Shown one piece after another: positions 1-9,450 of a stretch of 19,652 bases of DNA. The translations under genes and the position numbers were made by a program. A model generated the notes under the pieces. The model did not search any database, was not told the origin of the DNA, and saw nothing but the letters and a program-made list of their open reading frames with translations. Each line of letters starts with the position of its first letter. The stretch's first letter is position 1. Source of the DNA: Trametopsis cervina (taxonomy: Eukaryota; Basidiomycota; Agaricomycetes; Polyporales; Irpicaceae); contig MU278371.1 in NCBI GenBank assembly GCA_022385755.1, positions 1 through 19,652 of the forward strand, in the 5' to 3' direction.

Positions 1-80
1 CCACGCTTTAGGGCAAAACTTGTCAAGGTCGCAGAACCCCAATGTGCTAGATGTTACTGGAACGATTCTAACTTCGTACC

Positions 81-833
81 TCAGGAATCGTAACCGTTTG
101 CTAAACTATGACGTCCTATTTCATGACGACGCACTGAAGCCAGACAAGGCGGACACATATTCAAAATGGACTCGGTGCCCTGCTGCGTGATTCCCCCTGC
201 GTACAGCACAGGACCAGGTATGTCACTAATAGGATCAGAGGCCTGCAGCCGTTCAGTACGGGTAATGCCAGGAACTACAAGATGGGTAAGATCCACCTGC
301 GACATTGCCACCATTGTCTGCTTCGCAAGTAGCGTTAGCTGGCCACAGACAGCACATGGTCCTTCAGCAATCTTAGTAGGTGAAAGTGCAAACGTCCAAT
401 TTGCCACTTTTGCGGCAATATCTCGCGGAGTTAAGGGAGTGGGCGGAAACACTGCAGACGGAGTAGGAGCAGGTAGTAAGGGCGTAGAACTCTGCGACTC
501 AGCATCAGACGACTGTGGTGATAAAGAACCGCGTCCACGAATGATTGTGTATATCACAGAACATGCAGCATCACAGCGATGGCCTGACAGAGCGCGCGCA
601 AGACCAGCGACTGTACGAGAAGTTTGAGTGATACGAACTCTGTGACGTCGTGCTAAATTGACCAGGTCTTTGAACGGTAAAAAGGACGCAAGAACCGGCA
701 GGGGAACCTCAACAGCGATTGTAGAGCAGGAGTCGGCAAGTGCACTGAGTTCGTGCGCATCATACTGCGTGACGTACTCAACGTCACCATCAACGGGCAA
801 TGTGCCTATACACACGGAATAGTCTTTGAGCAA
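81..833 (-). pseudogene. N-terminal fragment of a basidiomycete Helitron-type helicase protein
   Basis: The open frame is 250 codons long. It has two cysteine pairs, CAVC at residues 160-163 and CPPC at 227-230, and between them the stretch VVPGITRTERLQ followed by DIPGPVL. It ends in HSLANG. From memory of the family, this order (Cys pair, PGxTRxER, PGPVL, Cys pair, LANG) is typical of the region just before the DUF6570/Helitron-like N domain in mushroom Helitron replicase-helicases. The cysteines probably bind zinc. An earlier part (FLPFKDLVNLARRH, then HRCDAAC) also fits. No ATG opens the frame: the first start-like codon is TTG, and a TAA lies just upstream, so it may be an internal exon (possible acceptor at CTCAAAG). 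The frame closes right after LANG, by an intron or by decay. No Rep or helicase motif lies in the window. It is probably a relic or the edge of an element extending beyond base 1. Confidence 0.6.
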
Positions 834-1141
834 TGTTATCCTTTACACCAATATAATCACTATAGTCATCATTATGACTTGCTGCCAACTGAACCTCGAA
901 GAACTATTGGTACATGCTGTGTCGATATCTGTCAAGCATATAATGAGATCAAATGAAGGTGATGGCGGATCGCCTGGGCATCGAGAGGTTCGCGGCAGAC
1001 GACACCACTCCAGCCAAGACAGCCTCCTCACACAATTCGCATGCACCTACCTGCATGCGTTCCATCTTTTTGCTTGTCACACTCTGCACGAAGTCAGCTT
1101 TGTGGTTTTGTGGATAAGACAGAAGTGGAGTCCAAGTTTGA
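834..1141. other. Intergenic stretch, no gene seen
   Basis: The frames here are short and unsupported on either strand, with no splice-compatible conservation with other parts of the window. It separates the Helitron-like fragment from the conserved block at 1142. Confidence 0.4.
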
Positions 1142-1435
1142 CCTAGTGGGTGATGAGCGCGTCAGAAGAAGCAATGTTCAAGGATGAGAACGAAGTCAGT
1201 CACAGCTACACGAGTTAGGTGGACGGTGCTCACCCGAAATGTCTCTTTACTGCATAATTACGACCTAAAGTCATGGCCACGTCCAATATACTAGTTAGAT
1301 CTCCATTCGGGGGGCCTGCGGGAAAAATGGGGAGAGTCTGTGTGAGGAGGATGACTTGTCGCATGGAGAACGCCACAACGCTCAGGAACGTGAGCAGCTG
1401 ATAAGATGGGATCGGTCGACGGCGCACACTCTGCG
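1142..1435 (-). repeat. Conserved block copy 1 (5' end of the G unit)
   Basis: This is clearly similar to 5545-5845 and 15540-15795. Shared landmarks on the plus strand are CTAGTGGGTG at the left edge, GATGAGAACGA, an ACACGAGTTAG-like stretch, a GGGGCC(T/C)G(C/T)G run, CGCCACAACGC and GTGAGCAGCTGATAAG at the right. On the minus strand it reads as a promoter-proximal region: a CTTATCA (GATA-type) motif, then a start-like CGAATGGA, soon closed by stops. No G-family body is recognisable beyond it towards base 1, so this copy is probably a truncated unit. Confidence 0.6.
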
Positions 1436-1833
1436 AGATCAGTAGCCTGCCTTCCGGATTGTGCACTGTTTCACCATACGGCTTGCTGGCAGCTCTTTGA
1501 GGGCAGCCACAAATGCAGTGCCGAAGATGACTGGACGCTCGCGGTCACCGTATGCGTTTGCCGGCCCCTGCGCTGGAACGTTACGAAGACGATTTTGCTG
1601 ACTTCGAGGGAAAGATCGGGGCTGGATACAAGGAAAGCAGAGGCCGCAGGAGCCATACGTCGTATTGTATTTTTGGCAGGTTGTGGTGCATAGTGGATAC
1701 TCCAGCTTAGTACTATCTGTGAGGGCACCTTCAATGCCGGTGGAGATTCTACAATGTCAATGTCCAGACCGGCTCACGAAGACGTTCAATCGTAAACAGA
1801 ATAAGGGACGTACCAGCGAAGCGAGGCGGCTAT
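1436..1833. other. 3' flank of F-box gene A
   Basis: No convincing gene. Near 1760-1815 it contains a diverged version of the block found just downstream of the stop codons of genes B, C and D. On the minus strand that block can be read as GTSLILFTIERL. Confidence 0.4.
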
Positions 1834-3831
1834 CTATACAACCGCTAGTGTTTCTGCATATGCGGTGAAGCGATGGTTGCGAATATGTTCCTCTACAGCG
1901 GATGACATCGCCCTTGCGAAGACGACATGACCGCAATCTTCGGCCGAATGAGAATGCTCTTTATCTCCCCCCTTGTCACATTCTGGGCACCTTTAGCTGC
2001 GTACGATGGTAGAGTAGATACACTTACTCCACACTTGTCCTAGTAGCATATAAGCATGTCGACGTTAACAATGTCGAGCACAGGAACATCGGCATACCTG
2101 TGGCCTCTTTGGTTAGCCATTCGAGCTCAAACCATCCTTGGGGTTCGAGAGCTGTGTGATCGCGAGGGCATATCAGGCGGAATATGATGTCGGAGGGAAG
2201 CTGCGGAACGGAGGCAGAAACTTCAGCAAGCAAGGACAGGAGTTTATTGTGGTCGCCGTTATATGCAACTCCAACGGCACGCAGCCCTGAGAAATGGATA
2301 ACGGACAGAAGGAAATCGTGCAACGTGGTTACTTGATGCTGATCGTCATCCCGATGAGTGAGGAGTAGAAGAGCACCGATAACCTGTGGTTCTGAGGACG
2401 GCACAGGCTGACTGCATGCAATAAGCAGACGTCCGAGACGCTCGAACGGAATGGGCACTCCAACCGGATCTACATGTGGTGAGTGCTGTGTACACATTCT
2501 CAGAGAGGTTTAGGGTGACGTACAAGTATACAAGGGATTCAATTGATTGGCGTGCAAGACCTGAGACAGTTGTTGTACCTGTAGCCATTCATGCCCCGGC
2601 AATGTCTGCACGGGAAGCCGAGCGTCGAGAGCATGGGCCGCCATTGCAACAAGCGTATTGTCCGTGCACCCATGGACATCCATCCGCCTGATTCCAGTAC
2701 TGCGTTTGCTATATACGGATCGAGGAGGCCAAGGCATCGGTACATCGGTCTTATCCCACGTCACGCCACTGATGCTGATATGGTCTGGAGAAGCAAAATG
2801 ACGGAGGAGCATGACAAGTTCAGAGAACTGGCCGAAGTGGATCCTGAACAGCACAAGGGCAGTGAGGTGGGTGAGAGGGGGAAAGCCAGCGGTGCCAAAT
2901 GGTGTGCCCCGGTGCGGCATCCTGAGAAACCTCCAGCCAAAGCTCTTGGGGTCATCGCCGCCATAAAGCATCGCGTGTTTCAACTTTGTGCGAATGCTAG
3001 GGATGCTGGCGAGCATATACAGCCACGATTGTTCGTCATCCACATTTGGTCCAGCACGGATCTCTGTGAGGAGGTCGATGAGAGGCGTCAAGCGTGGGCA
3101 GCCTCTGAGTGTTGTCTCAACCAATATCCGCGCATCTCTCGAACTCTTCAACTCGCGACATTTGACTATATCGCCCCAGAAAATCGCTCGGGCGAACCTA
3201 GCCCACTGGAGGGCGACAAGCGCACACTTGCACAGGATTGGTGCAACATCCTTGTGATCATCATATCGACCTGGCACGTTGCGTATGATGATCTCGAATA
3301 ATTCTGGCGGGAGATCAGCGGCGGTCGCATATTTCCCCGCGCTCTCTGGCCAAGTCACTGGTGCCTCGCTGTCAGATAAAAGGCAGAGGCTGAATTTCAC
3401 AAACGGATGCGCACTGTCAAACCAACGCTTGTAGATATCCTCCCTCAAACGCTCCTCCTTCTTCCTCCAAAGAGCGTCTTCATCCTCTTTGTCCTCGTCT
3501 GCTTCCTCCTGGTGCTTCTCGTCCTGTTTGGATTCATATATTCTACGCAAATCCAATACAGCATCATCCCTATCATCAGATGATGCGTCAGGCTTGTGAA
3601 TACTGTCGTCTAAGTGTGGATGTATGTTAATATAGCAGCAATTCCATCGTCCGCCTGCTCACCGTCTACGTATCCAGAACGGTGTCTGAGCTCGCCCCCA
3701 ATTGTCTCCCTAGTCGTGTTGGCCCAGGTGCCAATTTCAAACATCACGCCTTCACTATATGAGCTTGAGGCCTGTGCTTCAGTTGACGTCGATACCCATT
3801 CGAAGGCAGGGAACTCTGTGAAAGAAGACAT
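1834..3831 (-). CDS. F-box protein, paralogue A (six exons)
   Basis: My model is join 3831-3663, 3609-3415, 3357-2524, 2469-2098, 2039-2028 and 1982-1834, giving 576 residues. The F-box lies at about residues 137-185, from LPPELFEIIIRN to ALVALQWARFARAIFWGD. Such proteins normally link substrates to SKP1-cullin ubiquitin ligases. The region after it has leucine-rich, LRR-like stretches and probably binds the target, which is unknown. Exon 2 is charged (EEADEDKEDEDALWRKKEERLRED). Exon 6 gives VWKCD and ends TAYAETLAVV. The start is an ATG whose exon 1 aligns with C (STSTEAQAS against STSTDAQAS). Intron 2 is 57 nt, a multiple of three without a stop, so retention would keep the frame. The other copies have 56 nt there and shift frame, which is why I call an intron. 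The gene lies head-to-head with the plus-strand gene at 3901. It appears intact. Confidence 0.8.
2028..2039 (-). other. 12-nt microexon of F-box gene A
   Basis: The exon GACAAGTGTGGA sits between a TACTAG acceptor and a GTAAGT donor. Together with flanking bases it encodes G-Q-V-W-K. The same 12-nt exon, with the same flanks, is present in B, C and D. Confidence 0.7.
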
Positions 3832-3895
3832 TCACGGTGATGGGTCTCCTCGAGGTGTGCCGAGCGCCTCAGCTGGCATGACTGCTGATCTGAAC

Positions 3896-3903
3896 CATAT
3901 ATG
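3896..3903 (-). promoter_or_regulatory. TATA-like element upstream of F-box A
   Basis: CATATATG lies about 65-70 bp upstream of the A start codon and overlaps the proposed ATG of the opposing gene. Genes B and C have a TATA-like sequence about 90 bp upstream of their ATGs. The overlap with the plus-strand start makes this assignment weak. Confidence 0.25.
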
Positions 3904-5134
3904 GATTTCCGCCTCACTGGGGTCTATCCACGGTATGTTTTCTCACATCGTGATACAAATCCACATTTACACGGCGATACTGACACTGTTCAGGGGAAGA
4001 CAGACAGACTGGGTCGAGCAGCACTCCGGTGTCGTGCAGGCCGCAGCTGCTCAACTTCCGAGTCAGGCCCTCACAAGCAATGCACACGCGTCTTCGCCCA
4101 TCGTTAGAAGACGGCGTAGGGACAGCAACGACGGAGATAGGAACTTTCTTGATAAACTGAATAGGAAACCTCTGAAGACGTTCGTCGCCCAAGCTCGTCT
4201 AGAGAAAGACCTCCTAACAGACTCGTTTGAATTTACTGAGGTGAAGTGCTCGTTCAAGTACACAGAGAGGCTTGCTGATTATGAATGTCCTTGCAGCTCA
4301 GCCACGCGGAAATGGTTATCGACACGAAGGCCCACCTCGTCGCGATCGAGGTACAGATGGACGCGCGCGAAGTGGTCTATCTGCGTCGTCACGAGTTCTC
4401 AGTCCGTTTCTGATATCATAATCAGCCCGGACACTCATTTCTATTTTCGGGATGCCGTGGACACCGTCTGGGTATTAATCTTACTACAGTAATGGCACCA
4501 CACGTGAATCGCAGCTGGTCCTGATCACGCTCTTCCATGCAGGATCGCATGAAAGACGATCCAGAGGCCTACGAAATCTCGAGACGCATGTTCTGCTCGC
4601 CTGAAGAGGCACAGACTGTCCGCAGCACGATCAGCTACGTTCTGAAGCAGATCCGAAGTACCATGCGCGTCCGGGTACGTACAGTCTAGATTGTCTCTGC
4701 ACGCTGGTGCAAAAATCAAAATCACAATATCTATGACTGACTTCACGACCAATACCAGCCGCGGACATCGTAGTGAACAATCGGCGCCCCGAGCGCCCCA
4801 TGCCGATCGCCGAGCTCTCTGCCCACGATGGACGTGGACGTGGACGTGCGCCATCAGTAACTAGTCGCGCTCTTGGTACGATTACATTCATACCCTCGCT
4901 CTGGCTCGTACGCTGTCCGACACCGAGATTGCGCGAAGGACTTCACCGCGTACCACGCGCGACAAGATCGAAGAGACCCGTACGTTCTGCTTTCACCCGC
5001 GTCGCCCGGAAGCGGCCCTGGGAGGGGTAAATCAAGTTCCGGCCCCCGCCCTTCGTGTGTTCTGTTGTCTGCGCAAGCTGATGCGTCGCGAGAGGCTTTT
5101 GGAGTATGCGTTGCAAGCTGACATCGAGGAGTAG
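3901..5134 (+). CDS. Multi-exon hypothetical protein, unrecognised family
   Basis: Proposed exons are 3901-3932, 3994-4240, 4297-4401, 4543-4678, 4759-about 4856 and about 4928-5134. Introns 1 and 2 are strong: GTATGT...TGTTCAG with CTGAC, and GTGAAG...TTGCAG with CTGAT. All junctions keep frame under this model. The exon 5 to 6 junction is the weakest, because the frame changes near 4860-4880. Either a GTAACT...CCGAG intron or a frameshift explains it. The peptides look coding: KPLKTFVAQARLEKDLL, LSHAEMVIDTKAHLVAIE, DRMKDDPEAYEISRRMF, EARLLEY-like RRERLLEYALQADIEE at the end. An RGRGR stretch lies in exon 5. I do not recognise the family and see no signal peptide or membrane segment. The gene sits between A and the truncated G block, interrupting the G-F-box rhythm, so it may be an insertion. 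The first exon, of only 11 codons, is uncertain. Confidence 0.5.
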
Positions 5135-5544
5135 TGAAACTGAATATTAAAAGCCTGAAGAGGACACACCGTGCAGCGGTCCGCGCTGGACCTGCGGAGA
5201 GTCAGTGAAAGCTTCATTGGGAGCTCGATGCCTCGATCTAGTAACCCCCAATGACTATTGCTCTCGCTCGTTTGGTTCCCCCTATGCTTCATTCGTAACA
5301 CCTTCTCTGCTTTCGTTGTCGTAACTATCGTTTAGTCCCGTGCTCTCGTCGTACAGGAAAGTTTTTCCGTAATTCTCATCGGCTCCGTCTGCTATCATAG
5401 TTTACGGTCATCTTCATGCTTTCGCGCTCTGGATGTGTCTTGTCACCAGCCCACCGCTATGCTCGCATATGGGGCAAAGAGGTTTCTGCGCAAGATTAGC
5501 TGCTTGAATTTGTATAACAGAGGGAAGCTCGCCCCACATTTATT
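5135..5544. other. Intergenic stretch, no gene seen
   Basis: This is the 3' side of the plus-strand gene. I see no coding frame with splice support. If the G unit that begins at 5845 ever continued in this direction, its body is not recognisable here. Confidence 0.4.
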
Positions 5545-5845
5545 CTAGTGGGTGCGTGAACCTGTCAGAGCGAGCAATGTGTCAGATGAGAACGAGGCCA
5601 GTCATAGCTATACGAGTCAGACGAATGACGCTTACCTGTGGCCCTTCTCCACTGTATCAATACGATCTAGAATCTACCTGATGTCCAATGGGCTGGCCAT
5701 CCGTCCATTCGAGGGGCCCGTGCGGAAAAGGGGAGTGTGCGAGGAGAGATGAGTCGTCGCGGTTTGGAGACGCCACAACGCCCAGGCACACGTGAGCAGC
5801 TGATAAGGTTAGGCGCCAATATGATCAACTGATGGTGCACACTCC
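5545..5845 (-). repeat. Conserved block copy 2 (5' end of the G unit)
   Basis: It is similar to 1142-1435 along its whole length and to 15540-15795. Landmarks are CTAGTGGGTG at the left, GATGAGAACGAGG, CGCTTACCTGTG, CGAGGGGCCCGTGCGG, CGCCACAACGCCC and GCAGCTGATAAGGTTAGGCGCC. On the minus strand the CCACAG|GTAAGC junction looks like a splice donor and is shared with copy 3. The start-like ATGGACGG is closed by TAG after a few codons. No G body follows, so the unit is truncated, perhaps by insertion of the plus-strand gene at 3901-5134. Confidence 0.6.
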
Positions 5846-6262
5846 CAGGAACGCGCATCCATGTCTCTCTGCTGCGATGTCATTGAACTATAACAACTTA
5901 CGACTGGGATTTGGTGGCTGTGTGAGGGAAATATATATAGGGTAAGCGAGAGGGAGATGCAGCTAAGTTGACATTTCGTAACTATGTTATCGACATCTTC
6001 GGTCCAATTCATACGATAATGCTTAGCAGGCCTGGGACTTTTATACAGTAGGTGCCGCTGTGTTGTGCGTGACGCTAGAACTCGACGTCGACACTTTCTC
6101 ATCGAAAACTATCCTCCGCGCACAATTTCCCTGACATCTACGGAGCCACGCTCAAGTGGGGAACTATACACCTGCTCCATTCCCAAGGGGAACTACCTCG
6201 AACAAGTCATTAAGAGCATCGATTGTACACGGGACCAGAGACATACCAGAAAGATACAACAG
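5846..6262. other. 3' flank of F-box gene B
   Basis: No gene. It includes the conserved downstream block at about 6171-6230. Confidence 0.4.
6171..6230 (-). other. Conserved block downstream of F-box B stop
   Basis: It shares TCATTAAGAGCATCGATTGT (plus strand) with D exactly and with C nearly. It lies about 33 bp past the stop of B. On the minus strand it can be read as TIDALNDLFEVVP. It may be a 3' UTR element, part of the duplicated unit, or an unrecognised last exon. Confidence 0.4.
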
Positions 6263-6468
6263 CTAGCCACGTGCTGACGCAGCGGCCTGTATTTCCGCGT
6301 ATGGGGTGAAGCGGGTTTTGCGCATATGTTCCTCTACAGCAGACGACATCGCCCTTCCTAGAACGGCCGCCTGACAACTGTCGCTCCCATGAGAATGCTC
6401 TTTGTCTTCTACTTCGTCACATGCTAGGCAATGTTAGCCGCGTACGACTGTAGAACAGACCCACTTAC

Positions 6469-6480
6469 TCCACACGTGTC
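6469..6480 (-). other. 12-nt microexon of F-box gene B
   Basis: GACACGTGTGGA sits between a CGCTAG acceptor and a GTAAGT donor. It contributes G-H-V-W-T, in phase with exons 4 and 6. Confidence 0.7.
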
Positions 6481-7943
6481 CTAGCGGCACATAAGAATAT
6501 CAAAGCTATCAATTCTGAGCGCAGGACAGGGATGACGGCATACCTGTGGGCTCATTGATCCGCCATTCAAGCTCAACCCATTCTTTAGCTTCGGGAAAGG
6601 TGTGATCTCGACGATGTAGCACGCGGCATATGATGTCGGGGCGAAGCTGTGAGATAGAAGCAACAACTGTGGCAAGCGAAAAAAGGCCTTCATCCGGGAC
6701 GCCGTAATATGCAACTGCGACGGCACGCAGCCTGGGAAAATTGATGACAGACCCGAGAAAACTGTGCAAGACAGCTCTATGAGACTCCCTCTCACTGTCC
6801 ATGTGCGGCATAATCAGTAAGGCAGCTATGACCTGCGGTGTCGTGTCCGGTTCAGGATGGCTGCATGTGATAAGCATACGTCCAAGAAGCTCGGATGGAA
6901 AGGGCGCTGGAAGCGAGCCTGGGTGTGGTGAGTGCAGTGTACGCAGTTTCAGTGGATGCATAATGACGTACAAATAAACTGGACTCTGTGGAGATCGGGG
7001 TGCAAGGTCTGAAATAGTTGTTGGACTTGAAGCCGTTCATGCGGTGGCAATGTCTGCACAGGTAGCCGAGAACTGAGAGCATGGGCAGCTGTCGCAGCAA
7101 GTGTGTTGCTTGTACCACCTTGAACAGATATATACTTGATTCTGGTAGGGCGCTTGTTGTATACAGGTCGAAGAGACCAATATAGCGGCACATCAGTCTT
7201 GTCCCACGTTACACCACGGAGGGAGATGGCCTTTGGAGAGGAAAAGTGGCGGAGGAGCACGACAAGATCGGAGAATTGAGTGAAGTGGATATCGGACAGC
7301 TCAAGGCGGGCGAGGTTGGCAAGGGCGGGGAAGCCGGCGGTGCCAAATGGTGTGCCCCGGTGCGGTGTCCTTGGAAGGGTCCAATCGAAGTCCTTAGGGG
7401 CATTCTTGCCATCAAGCCACATCCATGCCAATTTGCTGCGAATCTTAGGAATAGTGGCGATCATGTGCAGCCATGATCGTTCTTCGTCGTACCTCAGTTC
7501 GGCGCGGATCTGTGTGAGAAAGTCAATGATAGGTATCAAGGACCGACAGCCTCTTAGTGTTGTCTCCATCAACATCCGCGCATCCCTCGATTTCTTCAGC
7601 CGATGGACCTCAAAGTAATTGGGGGAGTTGAGCACATCGCCCCAAAGAATGGGTCGAGCGAACTTAGCCCACGAACGCGCGACAAGTGCACACCGACATA
7701 GAACTACCACAGCTTTCTGGCGACCATCATATTCGTATTCACTGAACGCGTTGCGTATGATGATCTCGAACAATTCCGGTGGGAGGTCGGCGGCCGTTGC
7801 ATATTTCCCAGTAGTCTCTGGCCAAGTCACTGATGTCTCGCTGTCAGAAAAACGCAGAGGCCGACCTTCACAAAGGGATGCGCACCTTCAAGCCAGCGCT
7901 CCCGTGTATCCTCCCTCAGACGCTCCTCTTTTCTCAAACGCTT

Positions 7944-7946
7944 TTA
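7944..7946 (-). other. In-frame TAA in exon 2 of F-box B
   Basis: The stop lies in the frame set both by the exon 1 junction (codon start 8045) and by the exon 3 junction (codon start 7889). The corresponding repeat in D reads GAT GAG AAG, here GAA TAA AAG. Confidence 0.75.
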
Positions 7947-8270
7947 TTCCCTCAAACGCTCCTCCTCCTCCGAAAGCTCCTTCACCTTGAGAAAAAGCTC
8001 CTCCACGTTTAATGAGGCGGAAGAGCAAGAAGTACTGTTGTTTGACACTGAAGCACACGTGGATATCAATATTTGTCACTCATGTACATAACTTTGCACA
8101 CCATATTGGTATCCAGCATTGTATGCTCGATCGTCGTCGATTGTGTTTGTATCGATGTTTCCGGAATATCCCCTTGCAGTTGTCCACAAGTCGAACGAGC
8201 AGTGTGCTCCGGTTGATATAGATGACTGGCTGAAGAGGGCAGACCCCAAGGTATCACTCGAATCGTTCAT

Positions 8271-8632
8271 GTACGGGGAGTAGTCTCTTCAGACTGTGAT
8301 GCAGTATTTGCAAGGTGAGGAGGGATCAACTCAACGCAGCGCCTGGGGTTTTCCATTATATGTCCGTACGGCGTGATGCCTCGCACGAGTGGGCCGACAC
8401 ACGTGCAGCAGCCGCGATTGCAATTATGTGCCACAGTGTGCGTTTCCGGTACGATGGACCTGTGAAGATGCTAACGTCATGCAGTAGAATATAGGACCAC
8501 AGCTTCTGAAATCATGTGAGAGATGCGATCATGTACTTTGAATAAATTACACTGCCCCACCTGGAAACATACATTCTCTAGACGATAGCTGATTTGTAGG
8601 GATAAAGACCGGATAGCAGCTTCGTCCAGAGG
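8271..8632 (-). promoter_or_regulatory. 5' flank of F-box B, conserved with the flank of C
   Basis: Several plus-strand segments match 14424-14760: AGTCTCTTCAGA.TGTGATG, TATTTGCAAGGTGAGG, CGTACGGC.TGA.GCC and TGTACTTTGAATA against CGTACTTTGAATA. The duplicated unit therefore includes the promoter and the spacer up to the G body. No gene lies inside. Confidence 0.5.
8354..8362 (-). promoter_or_regulatory. TATA-like core promoter element of F-box B
   Basis: The minus strand reads CATATAATGG about 88 bp upstream of the ATG of B. Gene C has a TATA-like sequence at nearly the same distance, within a flank that is conserved between the two (for example AGTCTCTTCAGA and TATTTGCAAGGTGAGG). Confidence 0.45.
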
Positions 8633-9450
8633 TCAGCATCTACCAGTGGGAACACGGCTGTGGAGAGGAACACAGAAGCGCACCACCAATAAGTACATCA
8701 CATGCACATCGGCAGTCGAGCGCGGGGGAAAGCAGATAACGAGGCTTATCTGGAAACAAAGACGCGTTGATGTCGGATCTTGACAAGGAAGAACAGAAGA
8801 AAGACTCGCTGGAGGCTGTACTCACTTGTGGTTTAGAATGCGACAGTTCCATTTGCTCAGTACGCCTTCAGTTCCATTGTAGGCAGTACATTTTCGGTAG
8901 CGATTTGGTCTGCACACCCGGGTCACAGCCTTCAGTGATACGAAGGTAAGATTGAGAGGAATCGCAACAGAGCCGCGCAGGAAAGAAGTGTGTGTCAGGC
9001 GGTGGGAGGTGACAAATCCAATAGCCATTAATGACTAATGAAGAAGTTAATGACCCACAGAAACTATGACCATGCTCTACCGCCCTCGAAGAACGGCAAT
9101 ACCTGTGCCTTATCGCAGCCACGTAGCCAGTGTAGTGAAGATCGATCTGCAGTATGTGCCCACTGTACGTGCACATAGCAGACTGGTCGATGCCAGCCGT
9201 AAGTATAATAATCCCATTACGAGGGAAACCGGTGAGCGTTGAGTGCGGTGCTGGATCTGTCAGCGTAAGTTCGCGCAAGGAACAGTGCGGGTGGCGATAA
9301 ATACGTTTGATTGATGGACGTGTTCCGCGTATTGGCCGAGACGCATCCCATCGATATTGCATGGGAATCCGAAAGGTCATCTGCGTCTAGGTCAGTGTGG
9401 TATAAAGCTTTCAAGAAGTTGAAGACGTGACGTACCACCAACGAGCACGG
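8633..9450 (-). pseudogene. G-family copy 1, degraded or poorly resolved multi-exon gene
   Basis: I do not recognise this family. The best anchor is the last exon, which follows a 76-nt intron (8750-8825, GTGAGT...TTTCCAG) and reads ISLVICFPPRS. It matches VDPVICFPATRS after a 77-nt intron in the copy at 14940-15800. Further upstream a 284-nt open stretch at 9103-9386 contains TFRIPMQYRWDASRP and SLRELTLTDPAP, preceded by a CTGACCTAG acceptor. The alignment to the other copy is only patchy, and in-frame stops occur in the stretch between (for example a TGA before EQMELSHSKPQ). Similarity to copy 2 appears to run past the stop at 8633, suggesting frameshift decay. It lies directly upstream of F-box B on the same strand. 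Confidence 0.4.

Larger units (their letters stand above)
6263..8270 (-). pseudogene. F-box protein, paralogue B (six exons, nonsense codon in exon 2)
   Basis: My model is join 8270-8102, 8047-7886, 7829-6972, 6918-6544, 6480-6469 and 6423-6263, 578 residues if uninterrupted. Every junction matches A, C and D in position and phase, and exon 1 has the same length as in A (169 nt). The F-box is at about residues 126-176: LPPELFEIIIRN to CALVARSWAKFARPILWGD. The C-terminus reads HVWTCDEVEDKEHSHG and ends QAAASARG. An in-frame TAA at 7946-7944 interrupts the charged exon 2 (ERLRE-stop-KRLRKEERL), at about codon 91 and before the F-box. The gene therefore looks broken, although everything downstream is open. 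Rescue is conceivable through a start after the stop, or by removing a 45-nt GTGAAG...AAAAG segment that contains it. Both are speculation. Confidence 0.72.

Noticed and set aside
843..1046. A 67-codon minus-strand frame upstream of the Helitron-like fragment
   Set aside because: It shows no family motif and is not in phase with the fragment through any splice site I could defend.
2591..3301. Long plus-strand frames opposite the F-box exons (similar ones at 7246-7618, 13172-13717 and 18345-18665)
   Set aside because: They mirror exon 3 of the paralogues. Their peptides are shadows of a conserved minus-strand coding region.
3614..4492. One 292-codon plus-strand ORF
   Set aside because: Its first part is antisense to exon 1 of F-box A. 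It contains two strong introns of the gene starting at 3901 and changes to a non-coding-like end.
7888..8079. A 63-codon frame in B with GGAFEG-type repeats
   Set aside because: It is the alternative frame of the same kind of repeat. The frame fixed by the exon 1 and exon 3 junctions gives the Glu/Arg units found in D.
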